The notes below the pieces were generated by a model. It did not search any database. It was given only the letters and a program-made list of their open reading frames with translations, and had not been told where the DNA came from. A stretch of 64,000 nucleotides of DNA from Microvirga puerhi (GTDB taxonomy: Bacteria; Pseudomonadota; Alphaproteobacteria; Rhizobiales; Beijerinckiaceae): the NCBI RefSeq assembly GCF_020089865.1, contig NZ_JAIRBM010000010.1:111746-175745 (forward strand). Reading direction: 5' to 3'. Position numbers and translations under genes: made by a program. Positions within the stretch are counted from its first letter, which is position 1. Each line of letters begins with the position of its first letter. Positions 1-8,720 of this stretch are shown here, one piece after another.

Positions 1-220
1 ACACCCTCCATGCGGAGGTGAAGCCGAAAGCCGCGTGATAGAGCACCAGCCCCAGGGCTGCGCCCAGAACGTAGAGCGCTGCCTGTCGCGGATTGACCAC
101 GGCTCCGATGAGCGCGGCACCAGCGAGAATGCCAGCGCCGGCGATCAGAGAGGCGGGGCTGTTGATGCCGGTTCCCGAGGCGGGCAGGGGAGGGGCGGAG
201 GCGACGGCGGAGCCTGACAT
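1..220 (-). CDS. YeeE/YedE family sulfur-compound transporter, N-terminal part
   Basis: The gene runs off the left edge; 73 codons are visible from an ATG at 218-220, preceded on the minus strand by AGGA. The visible protein has a short Ala/Pro-rich cytoplasmic start, a hydrophobic helix containing GAALIGAVVNPRQAALYVLG and a second helix with LVLYHAAFGFTSAWR. That pattern is typical of YeeE/YedE membrane proteins, which take up thiosulfate or related sulfur compounds. The missing C-terminal part prevents substrate assignment. Further right lie a TSUP permease, a persulfide-dioxygenase-like enzyme and cysteine synthase, which fits a sulfur theme. An AT-rich stretch at about 300-360 separates it from the next gene. 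Confidence 0.7.
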   Translation of the reverse strand, partial: MSGSAVASAPPLPASGTGINSPASLIAGAGILAGAALIGAVVNPRQAALYVLGAALGLVLYHAAFGFTSAWRV

Positions 221-363
221 GGCGATTTCCTGGTTCGCAAAAGCAGGAAGGCGCTCGCATCACGACGGCACCTTGCGACAAATTCACAGACCTGAAGATG
301 CTTCTCTCTTAATTCACATTCAAGATTAAATTATAGTCAAATAAATACATAATTATAATGTAA

Positions 364-1590
364 TTAAACCCTCGTTCCGTCCGGCGCGATAGGGGAAAGG
401 CGGGTCAGCCACAGGGCAATTCCGAGCGCAGCCAGCAGCAGAACTGCTACGAGAGCAGTCACGCCAGCCCAGTTCCATGCCGACCAGAATACGCCGCCCA
501 GGGTGCCGACGGCGCTGGAGCCGAAATAATAGGCGAAGAGGTAGAGGGCCGAGGCCTGTGCCTTCGCGATCTGCGCCCGCTGTCCCACCCAACTGCTGGC
601 AATCGAATGGGCGCCGAAGAAGCCGAATGTCACGGCGACGATGCCGAGCAGGATCAGCAGGAGGTTCTGTGACAGCGTGATGGTCAGTCCGGCCAGCATG
701 ACAAGAATCATCGTCCAGAGCACTTTCCGTCGGCCGAGCCGTCCGGCGAGGTGGCCGACGAAGGTCGAGCTGAATGTGCCGACGAGATAGACGGTGAAGA
801 TGGCGCCGATGGCCGAGTGACTGAGGGAATAGGGCGCCGCGATGAGCCGGTAGCCCAGGTAGTTATAAAAAGTCACGAAGCCGCCCATGAGCAGGAAGGC
901 TTCCGCAAACAGGGCTCGCAGCCCCGGATCACGCAAATGCGTGGCGAAGGAGCGTAGGAGATCGGCAGGGTCGGCTCGGCGGGGCAGGAAGTGGCGCGAC
1001 TCCGGCAGACTGCGCCAGGCGGCGATCGCCGCCGCGAGGCCGAGGGCCCCAATGGTGCCGATGGCGAACCGCCAGGAGACGAGATCTGTGAGGACGCCAG
1101 TGACGACCCGGCCGGCCAAGCCACCAATGGCATTGCCGCCAATGAACAGGCCCATCGCAAGACCGATGGATTTGGTGTCGACCTCCTCGCTCACATAGGC
1201 CATGGCGATGGCTGGCAAGCCACTCAACGTCGCGCCGATCAAGAGGCGGGTCACCAGCAAAGTATGCCAGTTCGGCGCGACGGCCGAGACGATCGTCAGC
1301 ACTGCCGACGAGAACAATGCTGCTACCATGAGGGGCTTTCGGCCCCAGACTTCCGAAATCGAACCGGTCACCAGCATTGCGACGGCCAGCATGCCCGTGC
1401 TCAAGGACAGGGACAGGCTGCTGACAGCCGCGCTGACGTGAAACTCCTGGGAGAAGACCGGCAACAGCGGTTGCACGCAGTACAGAATGGCGAAGGTTGC
1501 GAAACCGGCGGCAAACAGGGCAAGATTCAGCCGCCTGAAGGCGGACGTGCCACTCTCGAGCCGTCCTGGCACCTCACCTTTCCCAACCAT
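364..1590 (-). CDS. MFS transporter, YnfM-like
   Basis: The protein is a 12-helix major facilitator of 408 residues from the chosen start. It shows the MFS loop motif after helix 2 (GSISEVWGRKPLM) and a related one in the second half (GHLAGRLGRRKVL). It resembles inner-membrane drug/metabolite exporters of the YnfM group and would move small molecules across the inner membrane by proton antiport; the substrate is unknown. I chose the ATG at 1590 because GGAG lies seven bases upstream and it gives a normal short N-terminus. The frame stays open to an ATG at 1704, which would add 38 unusual residues without a good ribosome site. It is divergent from the EamA transporter. Confidence 0.85.
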   Translation of the reverse strand: MVGKGEVPGRLESGTSAFRRLNLALFAAGFATFAILYCVQPLLPVFSQEFHVSAAVSSLSLSLSTGMLAVAMLVTGSISEVWGRKPLMVAALFSSAVLTIVSAVAPNWHTLLVTRLLIGATLSGLPAIAMAYVSEEVDTKSIGLAMGLFIGGNAIGGLAGRVVTGVLTDLVSWRFAIGTIGALGLAAAIAAWRSLPESRHFLPRRADPADLLRSFATHLRDPGLRALFAEAFLLMGGFVTFYNYLGYRLIAAPYSLSHSAIGAIFTVYLVGTFSSTFVGHLAGRLGRRKVLWTMILVMLAGLTITLSQNLLLILLGIVAVTFGFFGAHSIASSWVGQRAQIAKAQASALYLFAYYFGSSAVGTLGGVFWSAWNWAGVTALVAVLLLAALGIALWLTRLSPIAPDGTRV

Positions 1591-1817
1591 TCCGCAGCTC
1601 CACGGATCCTCATGAATGAACGCGGCTTGCCGGTTCTCAGCTCCTATAGCAGGGTGCCGCGGAAAGAGGGCATACGCGATTTCGGAACCATTCCTCGGGC
1701 GCATGGAATGCTTGTCGCCTTTGCGCTTCTCTTTCGGAGCGAAACATTGCTCATGGTGAATGATGGATCGTCTCGCGACGCAGAATCCCGATGGTCCCCC
1801 CTGTTCTCGAGAGATCC

Positions 1818-2738
1818 ATGACTGCTCCTTCGATCGCCCGGCAGGCTACTCCTGCCAACACGGACGGCAAAGCGTCGGCGGCGCAGTTCCATGGCACGGT
1901 CCTTATGGTCGTTTCGACCGTCTTCTTTGCCTGCTCCGACGTGACCACGAAGGCGCTCGCCGGCCAGTTGCCGGCCGTCGAAGTTGCCTGGTTGCGTTAT
2001 GTCACTTTTGTCCTGATGGCAGTTCCGCTGTTGCTCGCCAGCGGCGGCGGTTCGGCCTTGCGTTCCCACCGCCCGAGCCTGCAGATCCTGCGCGGTCTCG
2101 GAATGGTGGGATCGGCTTTGCTGTTTACCGCCGGGCTTCCCTACCTACCGATTGCCGAGGCCTCCGCGATCTACTTCATCTCGCCCATCCTGATCATGGC
2201 ACTCTCGATCCCGCTCTTGGGCGAAGTGGTCGGATGGCGTCGCTGGAGTGCCGCTTTTGTCGGCCTCGTCGGAATGCTCTTCGTTATTCGCCCAGGCGCG
2301 AGTACTTTCGAGGCGGCTGCGATCCTGCCGCTTCTCGGTGCAACGAGCTGGGCTACCGCCGCCGTCGTGACCCGCAAGATGAGCGGGGATTCCGCCGTCA
2401 CGACGCTCGCCTACTCGGCGCTGGTCGGTTTCGTTCTTCTGAGCCTTCTTTTGCCTTTCGTTTGGGTGACGCCCAGCCTCTTCGAACTCGGCCTGGGCCT
2501 TGCGATGGGCATCTTCTCGAGCGTCGGCCATTGGCTCGTCATCCTCGCGTACCGGCAGACCCACGCCTCCGCGATCGCGCCTTTCTCCTATATCCAGCTC
2601 TTCTGGGCCGGAACTCTGGGCTATCTCGTGTTCGGATCTGTCCCGGATTCCTGGACCATCATCGGCGCGTGCATTATCGCACTCAGCGGTCTCTATACGG
2701 CCTATCGGGAGCGTGTTCGGGCCGTTTCCAAAGGTTGA
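1818..2738 (+). CDS. EamA/DMT superfamily permease
   Basis: The protein is a ten-helix drug/metabolite transporter built of two EamA repeats, about 306 residues, with characteristic segments such as ASAIYFISPILIMALSIPLL in the first repeat and AIAPFSYIQLFWAGTLGYLV in the second. Members export amino acids, nucleosides or other metabolites; the sequence does not show which. The ATG at 1818 follows a GAGAG element; an earlier ATG at 1791 would add nine residues. It is divergent from the MFS gene and about 70 bp upstream of the cyclase-like gene, from which it appears independent. Confidence 0.85.
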   Translation: MTAPSIARQATPANTDGKASAAQFHGTVLMVVSTVFFACSDVTTKALAGQLPAVEVAWLRYVTFVLMAVPLLLASGGGSALRSHRPSLQILRGLGMVGSALLFTAGLPYLPIAEASAIYFISPILIMALSIPLLGEVVGWRRWSAAFVGLVGMLFVIRPGASTFEAAAILPLLGATSWATAAVVTRKMSGDSAVTTLAYSALVGFVLLSLLLPFVWVTPSLFELGLGLAMGIFSSVGHWLVILAYRQTHASAIAPFSYIQLFWAGTLGYLVFGSVPDSWTIIGACIIALSGLYTAYRERVRAVSKG

Positions 2739-2806
2739 TCGCGATTGGCTCCCCCAGCGTAAGGGTGTACGCTCTCCACCCTTGATCGTGCTGTCGGGAG
2801 ACATGG

Positions 2807-4444
2807 ATGCCCGGAGAGAGCACATCGCATGTGGCCGGAAGCCCACGTCGTCTGGCGGCGATCCTGGCGGCCGACATTTCCGGCTACAGCCGCCTGATGG
2901 GCGCGGATGAGGAGGGCACCCTCGCTCGCCTCAAGAGGCATCGCCGCGAGCTGATCGAGCCCACGATCCAGGAGCATTACGGGCGGCTCGTGAAGACGAC
3001 CGGCGACGGCTTCCTCGCCATGTTCGACAGCCCACTGGAAGCCGTCCGCTGCGCCATCGTCATCCAGCAATCCATGGCCGCCCGCAACATGTCCCTGCCA
3101 CCGGAGCAGTGGATCCGCTACCGGATCGGCGTCAACCTGGGAGACGTGATCGTCGATCCCGACGACATCTATGGTGAGGGCGTGAACATCGCGGCACGGC
3201 TCGAAAACCTCGCCGATCCCGGCGGTGTCCTGATTTCCGGGGGTGTCTACGAGCAGATCAAGAATAAGCTCGTCTGCGGTTACCAATCCCTCGGTGATGA
3301 AAAGCTCAAGAACATTACTGATCCGGTGCGGATCTACAGAGTTCTGCCTGACCCAGCCTCGGTTGCAAGGGCAACGCGGCAGCACTGGGTCTGGCTGTCA
3401 TCGGGCGCGGCAGCGCTGCTGATCCTGGGGGCCGTCGGCTGGTCCATCATGAAACCGGAGACTTCGGAGGGCGGGCGCCGCTCCGCCTCGCTGGAACAAT
3501 CGGCCGACAAAACGTCCGCATCCGGACTCCTCCAGGCGGAATCGTCGTCATCGGAGCCGCAATCCACCAGCGCTTCTTCGGCCGCTGGGGCGCCGTCCGG
3601 GATGCCTCCGGCTCCCGCTGCCCCCAGCTCCAACCTGCCGATTCCAATCACACCGATTTCCCCCTCGCCAGGAGCAGCGACGAAAACGGCGCCTTCCACC
3701 GTGGCTGCGATCCCATCACCCAGCAGGCCAACAGATACCGGCTCCGGATCGAGCATCCGCGATTGCCAGGGCTGTCCCGAACTCGTCCGGGTGCCCGGCG
3801 GAAGTTTTCGGATGGGAAGCGACGAGGATAGCTCGGAAAAGCCGATACGTCTCGTTCAGGTGTCCGCCTTCGCGATCGGCCGCTACCCCATCACGGTCGC
3901 CGAATGGAAGCAATGCGTCGCCGCGAAGGCCTGCCCCGACGTGGTGCGCGGCGAGGATATCGATCCGGCGCGCAACCTAAGCTGGTTGGATGCGCAGCAA
4001 TATGTCGACTGGCTCGCCCAGAGTACGGGCCTGGCCTATCGGCTGCCGAGCGAGGCCGAGTGGGAATACGCCGCGCGGGCAGGGTCCACGGGACGCTATT
4101 GGTGGGGCGAGAGGATGGCCCCCAGAATGGCCAATTGCAAAGGCTGCGGTGACCCTTACGATGCGCATCAGCCTCTGAAGGTCGGAAGTCTTGTGTCCAA
4201 TCCGTTCGGGCTGAGCGACGTGAACGGGGGCGTTGCCCAGTGGGTCGCCGATTGCTGGCACCCCAATTATCAAGGCGCGCCCGCGGACGGAGCTGCCTGG
4301 ACGGAGCCGGGCTGCCGCGAACATGTCTTGCGTGGAGGTTCGTGGCGTAATGATGCCAGCTATGCCCGCTCGGCAAGCCGCATGTATTACGACACCGGGG
4401 TTCGGTATCCCGCGCACGGATTGCGGGTCGCGCGTTCGCTTTGA
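2807..4444 (+). CDS. Class III nucleotide cyclase fused to an FGE-like (sulfatase-modifying factor) domain
   Basis: Residues 15-180 form a class III cyclase domain with both metal aspartates (AADISGYS at 21-28, TTGDGFL at 64-70) and GEGVNIAARLE at 123-133. One membrane helix follows at 194-215, then a Ser/Pro/Ala-rich linker to about 320. The C-terminus (about 325-545) is an FGE-sulfatase-type domain with PGGSFRMGS, YRLPSEAEWEYAARAG and VLRGGSWRND. The active-site cysteines of genuine formylglycine-generating enzymes near the C-terminus are absent (the protein ends HGLRVARSL), so this is probably a periplasmic binding or sensory module. GGGAG lies six bases before the ATG. I infer a membrane sensor making cAMP or cGMP; the ligand is unknown. 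It is followed 12 bp later by a DUF4399 gene. Confidence 0.85.
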   Translation: MPGESTSHVAGSPRRLAAILAADISGYSRLMGADEEGTLARLKRHRRELIEPTIQEHYGRLVKTTGDGFLAMFDSPLEAVRCAIVIQQSMAARNMSLPPEQWIRYRIGVNLGDVIVDPDDIYGEGVNIAARLENLADPGGVLISGGVYEQIKNKLVCGYQSLGDEKLKNITDPVRIYRVLPDPASVARATRQHWVWLSSGAAALLILGAVGWSIMKPETSEGGRRSASLEQSADKTSASGLLQAESSSSEPQSTSASSAAGAPSGMPPAPAAPSSNLPIPITPISPSPGAATKTAPSTVAAIPSPSRPTDTGSGSSIRDCQGCPELVRVPGGSFRMGSDEDSSEKPIRLVQVSAFAIGRYPITVAEWKQCVAAKACPDVVRGEDIDPARNLSWLDAQQYVDWLAQSTGLAYRLPSEAEWEYAARAGSTGRYWWGERMAPRMANCKGCGDPYDAHQPLKVGSLVSNPFGLSDVNGGVAQWVADCWHPNYQGAPADGAAWTEPGCREHVLRGGSWRNDASYARSASRMYYDTGVRYPAHGLRVARSL

Positions 4445-4456
4445 CAGGAGAAAGAC

Positions 4457-4945
4457 ATGCCGGCCGTTCTTCGTGGCCGCCTCGCCGCTATCGCGGTCCT
4501 TGCGGGATTCTTTGTCCCGGGCGCTGGGACATCGCTGCATGCGCAGACCGCTGCGCCGTCAGACGCGGTGGTCTACATCATTTATCCGCATGACGGACAG
4601 AGGATCAGGGGGGCGTTTCCTGTCAGGTTCGGACTGCGCAACATGGGCGTGACCCATGCCGGCGATACGACGCCCAACATGGGGCATCATCACCTTCTGG
4701 TCGATGTTCAGGAGGACATTGATCCCAACGAGCCTCTGCCGACCGACAAGCAGCATATCCATTTCGGAGCGGGTCAGACTGAAACGCGGCTCGATCTCCC
4801 GCCGGGGCGCCACACTTTGCAGCTGGTTCTGGGCGATGCAGAGCACAGGCCGTTCAAGCCGATGCTGATCTCCAAGAAGGTGACCATCACGGTGCTGCCG
4901 CCGCGCGGCCGCAGGGCGCCGCAGACGAGCCGGGCGGAGCGTTGA
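4457..4945 (+). CDS. Exported DUF4399 protein
   Basis: The protein has 162 residues with a clear signal peptide ending near LHAQ (residue 30). The mature part carries DUF4399 hallmarks: GHHHLLVD, LPTDKQHIHFGAGQTE and LPPGRHTLQLVLGD. The histidines suggest metal binding, but the family has no established function. It starts 12 bp after the cyclase/FGE-like gene with AGGAGAAAG in front of its ATG, so the two are probably co-transcribed. A link between the exported FGE-like domain and this periplasmic protein is possible but is inference only. Confidence 0.8.
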   Translation: MPAVLRGRLAAIAVLAGFFVPGAGTSLHAQTAAPSDAVVYIIYPHDGQRIRGAFPVRFGLRNMGVTHAGDTTPNMGHHHLLVDVQEDIDPNEPLPTDKQHIHFGAGQTETRLDLPPGRHTLQLVLGDAEHRPFKPMLISKKVTITVLPPRGRRAPQTSRAER

Positions 4946-5001
4946 GCCGGAGCGCTTTTAGCTGCCGTTCTCCTGAAATTATGGGGCGGACAGGCGTCTT
5001 C

Positions 5002-5017
5002 TTAACCGGCTGTTAAC
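5002..5017 (+). promoter_or_regulatory. Candidate CtrA binding box upstream of minCDE
   Basis: The sequence TTAA, seven bases (CCGGCTG), then TTAAC matches the full CtrA recognition motif of alphaproteobacteria. It ends 41 bp before the minC start codon, a normal promoter position. CtrA is the cell-cycle master regulator and has been linked to min gene control in Sinorhizobium. Confidence 0.65.
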
Positions 5018-5058
5018 CATAAAACGACGAAATCAGTGCATATAAGGAATCTGATTTC

Positions 5059-5772
5059 GTGACCATCGCCGTTCGCCCCCGTCCCGCCCTCCGCTTCCGT
5101 GGCAGATCGTTCCTGGCCCTGGTTCTCGCGCCGGTCGTCCCGCTGCGGGACTGGCTCGAGGATCTCGATGTCGTTGCCAAGAGTTCGCCTGGTTTCTTCG
5201 CCGATCGCGCGATCATTCTGGACGTGTCGGCGCTCAAGCCGTCGAAGTCGGAGCTGAAGTTCCTGCTTGCGGCGCTCAAGATGCGCGAGATCCGGATCAT
5301 CGGATTGGAAGGGGCCGCGCCGCAGGTTCTCGATTCCGATATGCCGGCTGCCGTCAACGGCGGGCGCGCGGCAGGTGATATCGAGGTCCCGGAACTTGAC
5401 GCGATGCCAATTCCGGTCCAGTCCGCTCCCGAGCCCGCGGTGAATTCGACGCTTTTGATCGAGGGCTCGCTGCGGTCGGGGCAATCGATCCTCCATACGG
5501 AGGGTGATGTGACCATCCTCGGATCCGTGGCCTCCGGCGCCGAAGTCGTGGCCGGCGGTTCCATCCATATCTACGGCGCACTTCGCGGTCGCGCCATTGC
5601 GGGTTGCACCGGCAACAGTCGCGCCCGCATCTTCTGCCGCAAGTTCGAGGCCGAGCTCATCGCCGTCGATGGGCTCTACAAGACGGCTGACGACCTGGGG
5701 TCGAAGTTCCGCGGTCAGCCCATCCAGGTGAACCTGGATGGCGATGCCATCATCCTGAAAACGTTGGACTGA
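5059..5772 (+). CDS. minC: Septum-site determining protein MinC
   Basis: MinC inhibits FtsZ assembly and, recruited by MinD, keeps the division ring off the poles. The protein has 237 residues: an N-terminal FtsZ-interacting domain (about 10-100), a linker, and the right-handed beta-helix domain from about 130 with GSLRSGQSILHTEGDVTILG and GGSIHIYGALRGRAIAG, the surface that binds MinD. The start is GTG with AAGGA about ten bases upstream. It heads a minC-minD-minE operon, 22 bp before minD, behind a CtrA-type box. The family's usual length and order are kept. Confidence 0.96.
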   Translation: MTIAVRPRPALRFRGRSFLALVLAPVVPLRDWLEDLDVVAKSSPGFFADRAIILDVSALKPSKSELKFLLAALKMREIRIIGLEGAAPQVLDSDMPAAVNGGRAAGDIEVPELDAMPIPVQSAPEPAVNSTLLIEGSLRSGQSILHTEGDVTILGSVASGAEVVAGGSIHIYGALRGRAIAGCTGNSRARIFCRKFEAELIAVDGLYKTADDLGSKFRGQPIQVNLDGDAIILKTLD

Positions 5773-5794
5773 CAGACAGAAAAGAGAGACGACA

Positions 5795-6610
5795 ATGGCC
5801 AAAGTCTTGGTCGTAACATCTGGCAAAGGCGGTGTCGGCAAGACCACATCGACGGCGGCGCTCGGTGCTGCCCTCGCCCACGGCGGTGAAAAGGTCGTCG
5901 TCATCGATTTTGACGTCGGTCTGCGCAATCTCGACCTCGTGATGGGAGCGGAGCGCCGCGTCGTGTTCGATCTCATCAACGTGGTGCAGGGCGACGCGAA
6001 GCTCAATCAGGCTCTCATCCGCGACAAGCGCATGGAGAACCTGTCGCTCCTGCCGGCGTCGCAGACGCGCGACAAGGATGCGCTCACCGAGGAAGGCGTG
6101 GCGCGCGTCCTCAACGAACTGCGCGAGAAGTTCGACTGGATCGTCTGCGATAGCCCGGCCGGAATCGAGAGAGGAGCGACTCTTGCGATGCGCCATGCGG
6201 ACGTCGCCGTGGTCGTCACCAATCCGGAAGTTTCCTCCGTCCGTGACTCCGATCGCATCATCGGTCTGCTCGACTCCAAGACCGAGAAGGCCGAGAAGGG
6301 CGAGCGCGTCGAGAAGCATCTCCTGCTCACCCGCTACGACCCGATCCGCGCCGAGCGCGGCGAGATGCTGAAGGTCGACGATGTGCTCGAGATCCTTTCC
6401 ATCCCGCTGATCGGCATCATTCCCGAGAGCGAAGAGGTGCTGCGCGCCTCCAACGTCGGCTCTCCCGTCACTCTGAACAGCCCGACCAGCGCCCCGAGCA
6501 AGGCCTATTTCGACGCCGTTCGGCGCCTCAAGGGCGAGACGGTCGAGATGTCGGTCCCCACCGACAAGAAAAGCCTGTTCGGGAAGTTGTTCGGACGGAG
6601 GGCCGCATGA
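5795..6610 (+). CDS. minD: Septum-site determining ATPase MinD
   Basis: This is the membrane-associated ATPase that recruits MinC and oscillates with MinE. It has 271 residues with a deviant Walker A ([11 protein letters not shown], about 9-19), switch [12 protein letters not shown], switch [13 protein letters not shown], and a C-terminal amphipathic membrane-targeting helix ([14 protein letters not shown]). AGAGAGACGAC precedes the ATG. Its stop overlaps the minE start by four bases (ATGA), giving translational coupling. Confidence 0.98.
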   Translation: MAKVLVVTSGKGGVGKTTSTAALGAALAHGGEKVVVIDFDVGLRNLDLVMGAERRVVFDLINVVQGDAKLNQALIRDKRMENLSLLPASQTRDKDALTEEGVARVLNELREKFDWIVCDSPAGIERGATLAMRHADVAVVVTNPEVSSVRDSDRIIGLLDSKTEKAEKGERVEKHLLLTRYDPIRAERGEMLKVDDVLEILSIPLIGIIPESEEVLRASNVGSPVTLNSPTSAPSKAYFDAVRRLKGETVEMSVPTDKKSLFGKLFGRRAA

Positions 6611-6870
6611 ACCTGATGAGCTTCTTCCAGCGCCGCACGTCTGCGCCAGTGGCGCGGGAACGGCTGCAAATTCTTCTGGCACACGAACGTGGTGTCCTTG
6701 GTGGAAAGTCCGATCTTGTGGCTGTTCTGCGCGAAGAGATCCTGGCCGTCGTCCGACGCCATGTGACGATCGAGCAGGAGGGGGTGCAGATCAAGATGAA
6801 CCGCGGTTCGGACATGTCGACCCTCGAGATCGAGGTCGAGATTCCCGCTCCGGCCTCGGCCGGAGCCTGA
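6607..6870 (+). CDS. minE: Cell division topological specificity factor MinE
   Basis: MinE stimulates MinD ATPase and drives pole-to-pole oscillation. It has 87 residues, the normal size, with the anti-MinCD helix containing [12 protein letters not shown] (residues 17-28) and the C-terminal dimerisation part with [14 protein letters not shown]. Its ATG overlaps the minD stop. A strong terminator follows directly, closing the operon. Confidence 0.97.
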   Translation: MNLMSFFQRRTSAPVARERLQILLAHERGVLGGKSDLVAVLREEILAVVRRHVTIEQEGVQIKMNRGSDMSTLEIEVEIPAPASAGA

Positions 6871-6874
6871 TCCG

Positions 6875-6907
6875 AAAAAGGGCGCCTTAAGGCGCCCTTT
6901 TTGTTTT
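6875..6907 (+). terminator. Rho-independent terminator after minE
   Basis: AAAAAGGGCGCC, loop TTAA, then GGCGCCCTTTTT and more T. This is a perfect stem with an A/T tract on each side, so it may also stop transcripts arriving from the opposite strand. Confidence 0.9.
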
Positions 6908-6926
6908 GGTCTCCGTCCTTGCCGGC

Positions 6927-7367
6927 TCAGGCCGCAGACGACGATTCCGCCTCTGCCGAGGAAGACGATGTTTCCGTCGCCTCCGACCGCTGCGGGTAGC
7001 TGCGAGGCAGGTTCGAGACCGGGCGACTTGGCGGCGCCGCTGTACGGGGACCCGCCGCCTGCAAATCTCCCTGCACGCTCTCCAGGAGAGCGGCAACCCA
7101 GCTATGCCCCGTTCCCATGCTTTCGCGAAGAGCGGTCTTCGCGACATCGATCTTTGCGGAGACTTCCATGAGATTGCGTGATTGCAGCGTGGCGAAGTCC
7201 TGCTCGATCGTCCGTAGCTCGCGGAGCAGTTCCTCGCGCAACGAACTCTGATCCTCCGACGTGATCAGGGGAGAGGCAAGCATGCCGCGCAGCGCCGCCC
7301 AGCGCAGGCCGAGGGCGCTGACGGATTGGACACCATCAAGGCCCGAGAGATTCTTGGAGTCAGCCAC
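6927..7367 (-). CDS. Uncharacterised soluble protein with helical core
   Basis: I do not recognise a family. From the GTG at 7367 the protein has 146 residues. About 20-110 looks helical and heptad-like (LREELLRELRTIEQDFATLQ), while the last 35 residues are Pro/Ser/Ala-rich and probably disordered. No signal peptide or membrane helix is visible. The GTG is favoured because AAGGA lies nine bases upstream; an ATG at 7445 would add 26 residues but has no ribosome site. It is convergent with minE and separated from it by the terminator. Confidence 0.55.
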   Translation of the reverse strand: MADSKNLSGLDGVQSVSALGLRWAALRGMLASPLITSEDQSSLREELLRELRTIEQDFATLQSRNLMEVSAKIDVAKTALRESMGTGHSWVAALLESVQGDLQAAGPRTAAPPSRPVSNLPRSYPQRSEATETSSSSAEAESSSAA

Positions 7368-7537
7368 GGCGATTTTTCCTTCTTGTGATTGAGAATCAGA
7401 GGGACTGAGTGAGGGCCATGGTTGTGGCGTGAATCGGGCAGACATGCCGAAATTCGGCTCGTGGCTAGGCTATTTGTGACGCGTGAAACATTATCCTTGG
7501 ATAACGAGCCCCGCTCTCGATCATCTCCCGCTCTCGA

Positions 7538-8305
7538 TCATCTGATGAAGAAATAGATCGTGAGCAGTGCACCGACCCCAATGACCAGCCAGCGGATGAC
7601 AGGAGCGGGAAGCTTCCGCCCGAACGCCACGCCTGCATATCCGCCTACGACGGATGCCGCGCCGACGATGAACGTTTCCCGCCAGCTCACCAGTCCGGCG
7701 GCGATGAACAACACGACTGCAACCAGCTGAATCACCGTGGAGCAGAGATGCTTGGCGGAGTTGATGAGGTGAAAGTCGTCGCCCTCCGTGATGGCAAGGG
7801 CCGCCAGCATCACGATGCCCATGCCCGCGCCGAAGAATCCGCCATAAACAGAGACGAGGAATTGGAAAGCGAGGCCACCCACCCAGGCTTTCGTGGAAGG
7901 ATGCTTGCCCTCGGCGCGGCCGATGGAGCGAGCAAGCGCAACGATTTGAGGACTGGCAGCGAAAAGCAACGTCGCGAAGAGCAGAAGCCAGGGCACGAGA
8001 ACGCTAAAGGCAGCGTTGTCGGTGGCGGTCAGAATGTAGGCGCCGAGCAGGCCTCCGACCAAGCTCACGAGCCCAAGCGCAGCAAAGCGCTTGAGATTGG
8101 CCGCAAGCTCTCGCCGATAGGCCCAGGCGCTAGCAAAGTTGGCAGGCGTGACGGCGACCGCGCTCGTGGCATTCGCCATGACCGGCGGGAGCCCCACCGC
8201 GATCAGGGCCGAAAATGTGAAAAAGGTGCCGCCGCCCGCGATGGCATTGACGAGGCCTGCGCCGAGGCCAGAGGCAGCGAGGAGCGCCGCTGTTGAAAGA
8301 TCCAT
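7538..8305 (-). CDS. TSUP family (TauE/SafE) sulfite/sulfonate exporter-like permease
   Basis: The 255-residue membrane protein has about eight helices and the TauE/SafE signatures GLVNAIAGGGTFFTFSAL near the N-terminus and VYGGFFGAGMGIVMLAALA in the second repeat. The family exports sulfite, sulfoacetate or related organosulfur anions. The ATG at 8305 gives the usual length, although its ribosome site is poor; the frame is open for another 71 codons to 8518. Its neighbours are a peroxiredoxin, a persulfide-dioxygenase-like hydrolase and cysteine synthase, so export of sulfite produced from persulfide is a reasonable inference. Confidence 0.85.
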   Translation of the reverse strand: MDLSTAALLAASGLGAGLVNAIAGGGTFFTFSALIAVGLPPVMANATSAVAVTPANFASAWAYRRELAANLKRFAALGLVSLVGGLLGAYILTATDNAAFSVLVPWLLLFATLLFAASPQIVALARSIGRAEGKHPSTKAWVGGLAFQFLVSVYGGFFGAGMGIVMLAALAITEGDDFHLINSAKHLCSTVIQLVAVVLFIAAGLVSWRETFIVGAASVVGGYAGVAFGRKLPAPVIRWLVIGVGALLTIYFFIR

Positions 8306-8720
8306 GATCGACAGGTGCTTGAATGGCAATTCAGGAAGGATGCAGGATGATCGATCCCTTAGCATAGCGCTGCCGCGGACCCAAACCCATTCGGCGAAGG
8401 CTGAGTCTGCGGAGGAGCGTTGCGCGTCGTCGATGATCCTAGGGATGCCGCGAAAAGTCCTACCCGGATATCGCCCTTGCATTGTTGAATACGGCTCTCC
8501 GCGAGATATCGTATTCATGTCAAGGCTGGCCTTGAGTAAGCCTATAAAGGACTGAAATATTGTATTTATAGTCCTAGGGGGCTGTATATTTGCAGAGAGC
8601 TAGAGTTAGTTCGTGCCATGTGGAGAGGAGTTAAGAATAGGCGTCCCTTGTCGCCCCTGCTCCTTTCGGTGCTATAGTCGCCCCGTCTGGACAATGCCCA
8701 TGATGTGATGGGAGGCTAAG
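8306..8720. other. Divergent intergenic region, TSUP permease / peroxiredoxin
   Basis: About 415 bp without a supported gene. It should hold the promoters of both divergent genes. An AT-rich patch lies near 8550-8590, and a 16-bp inverted repeat is annotated at 8520-8535. Confidence 0.5.
8520..8535. promoter_or_regulatory. Inverted repeat, possible operator
   Basis: TCAAGGC, spacer TG, then GCCTTGA: a perfect 7-bp dyad about 185 bp before the peroxiredoxin start and next to an AT-rich stretch. The size suits a dimeric regulator, but no regulator is identified. Confidence 0.3.

Noticed and set aside
3760..4444. Active formylglycine-generating enzyme
   Set aside because: The fold is present but the C-terminal catalytic cysteines are missing, and no sulfatase gene is nearby.
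5002..6006. Minus-strand frame of 334 codons opposite minC/minD
   Set aside because: minC and minD are certain on the plus strand; the shadow has no family features.
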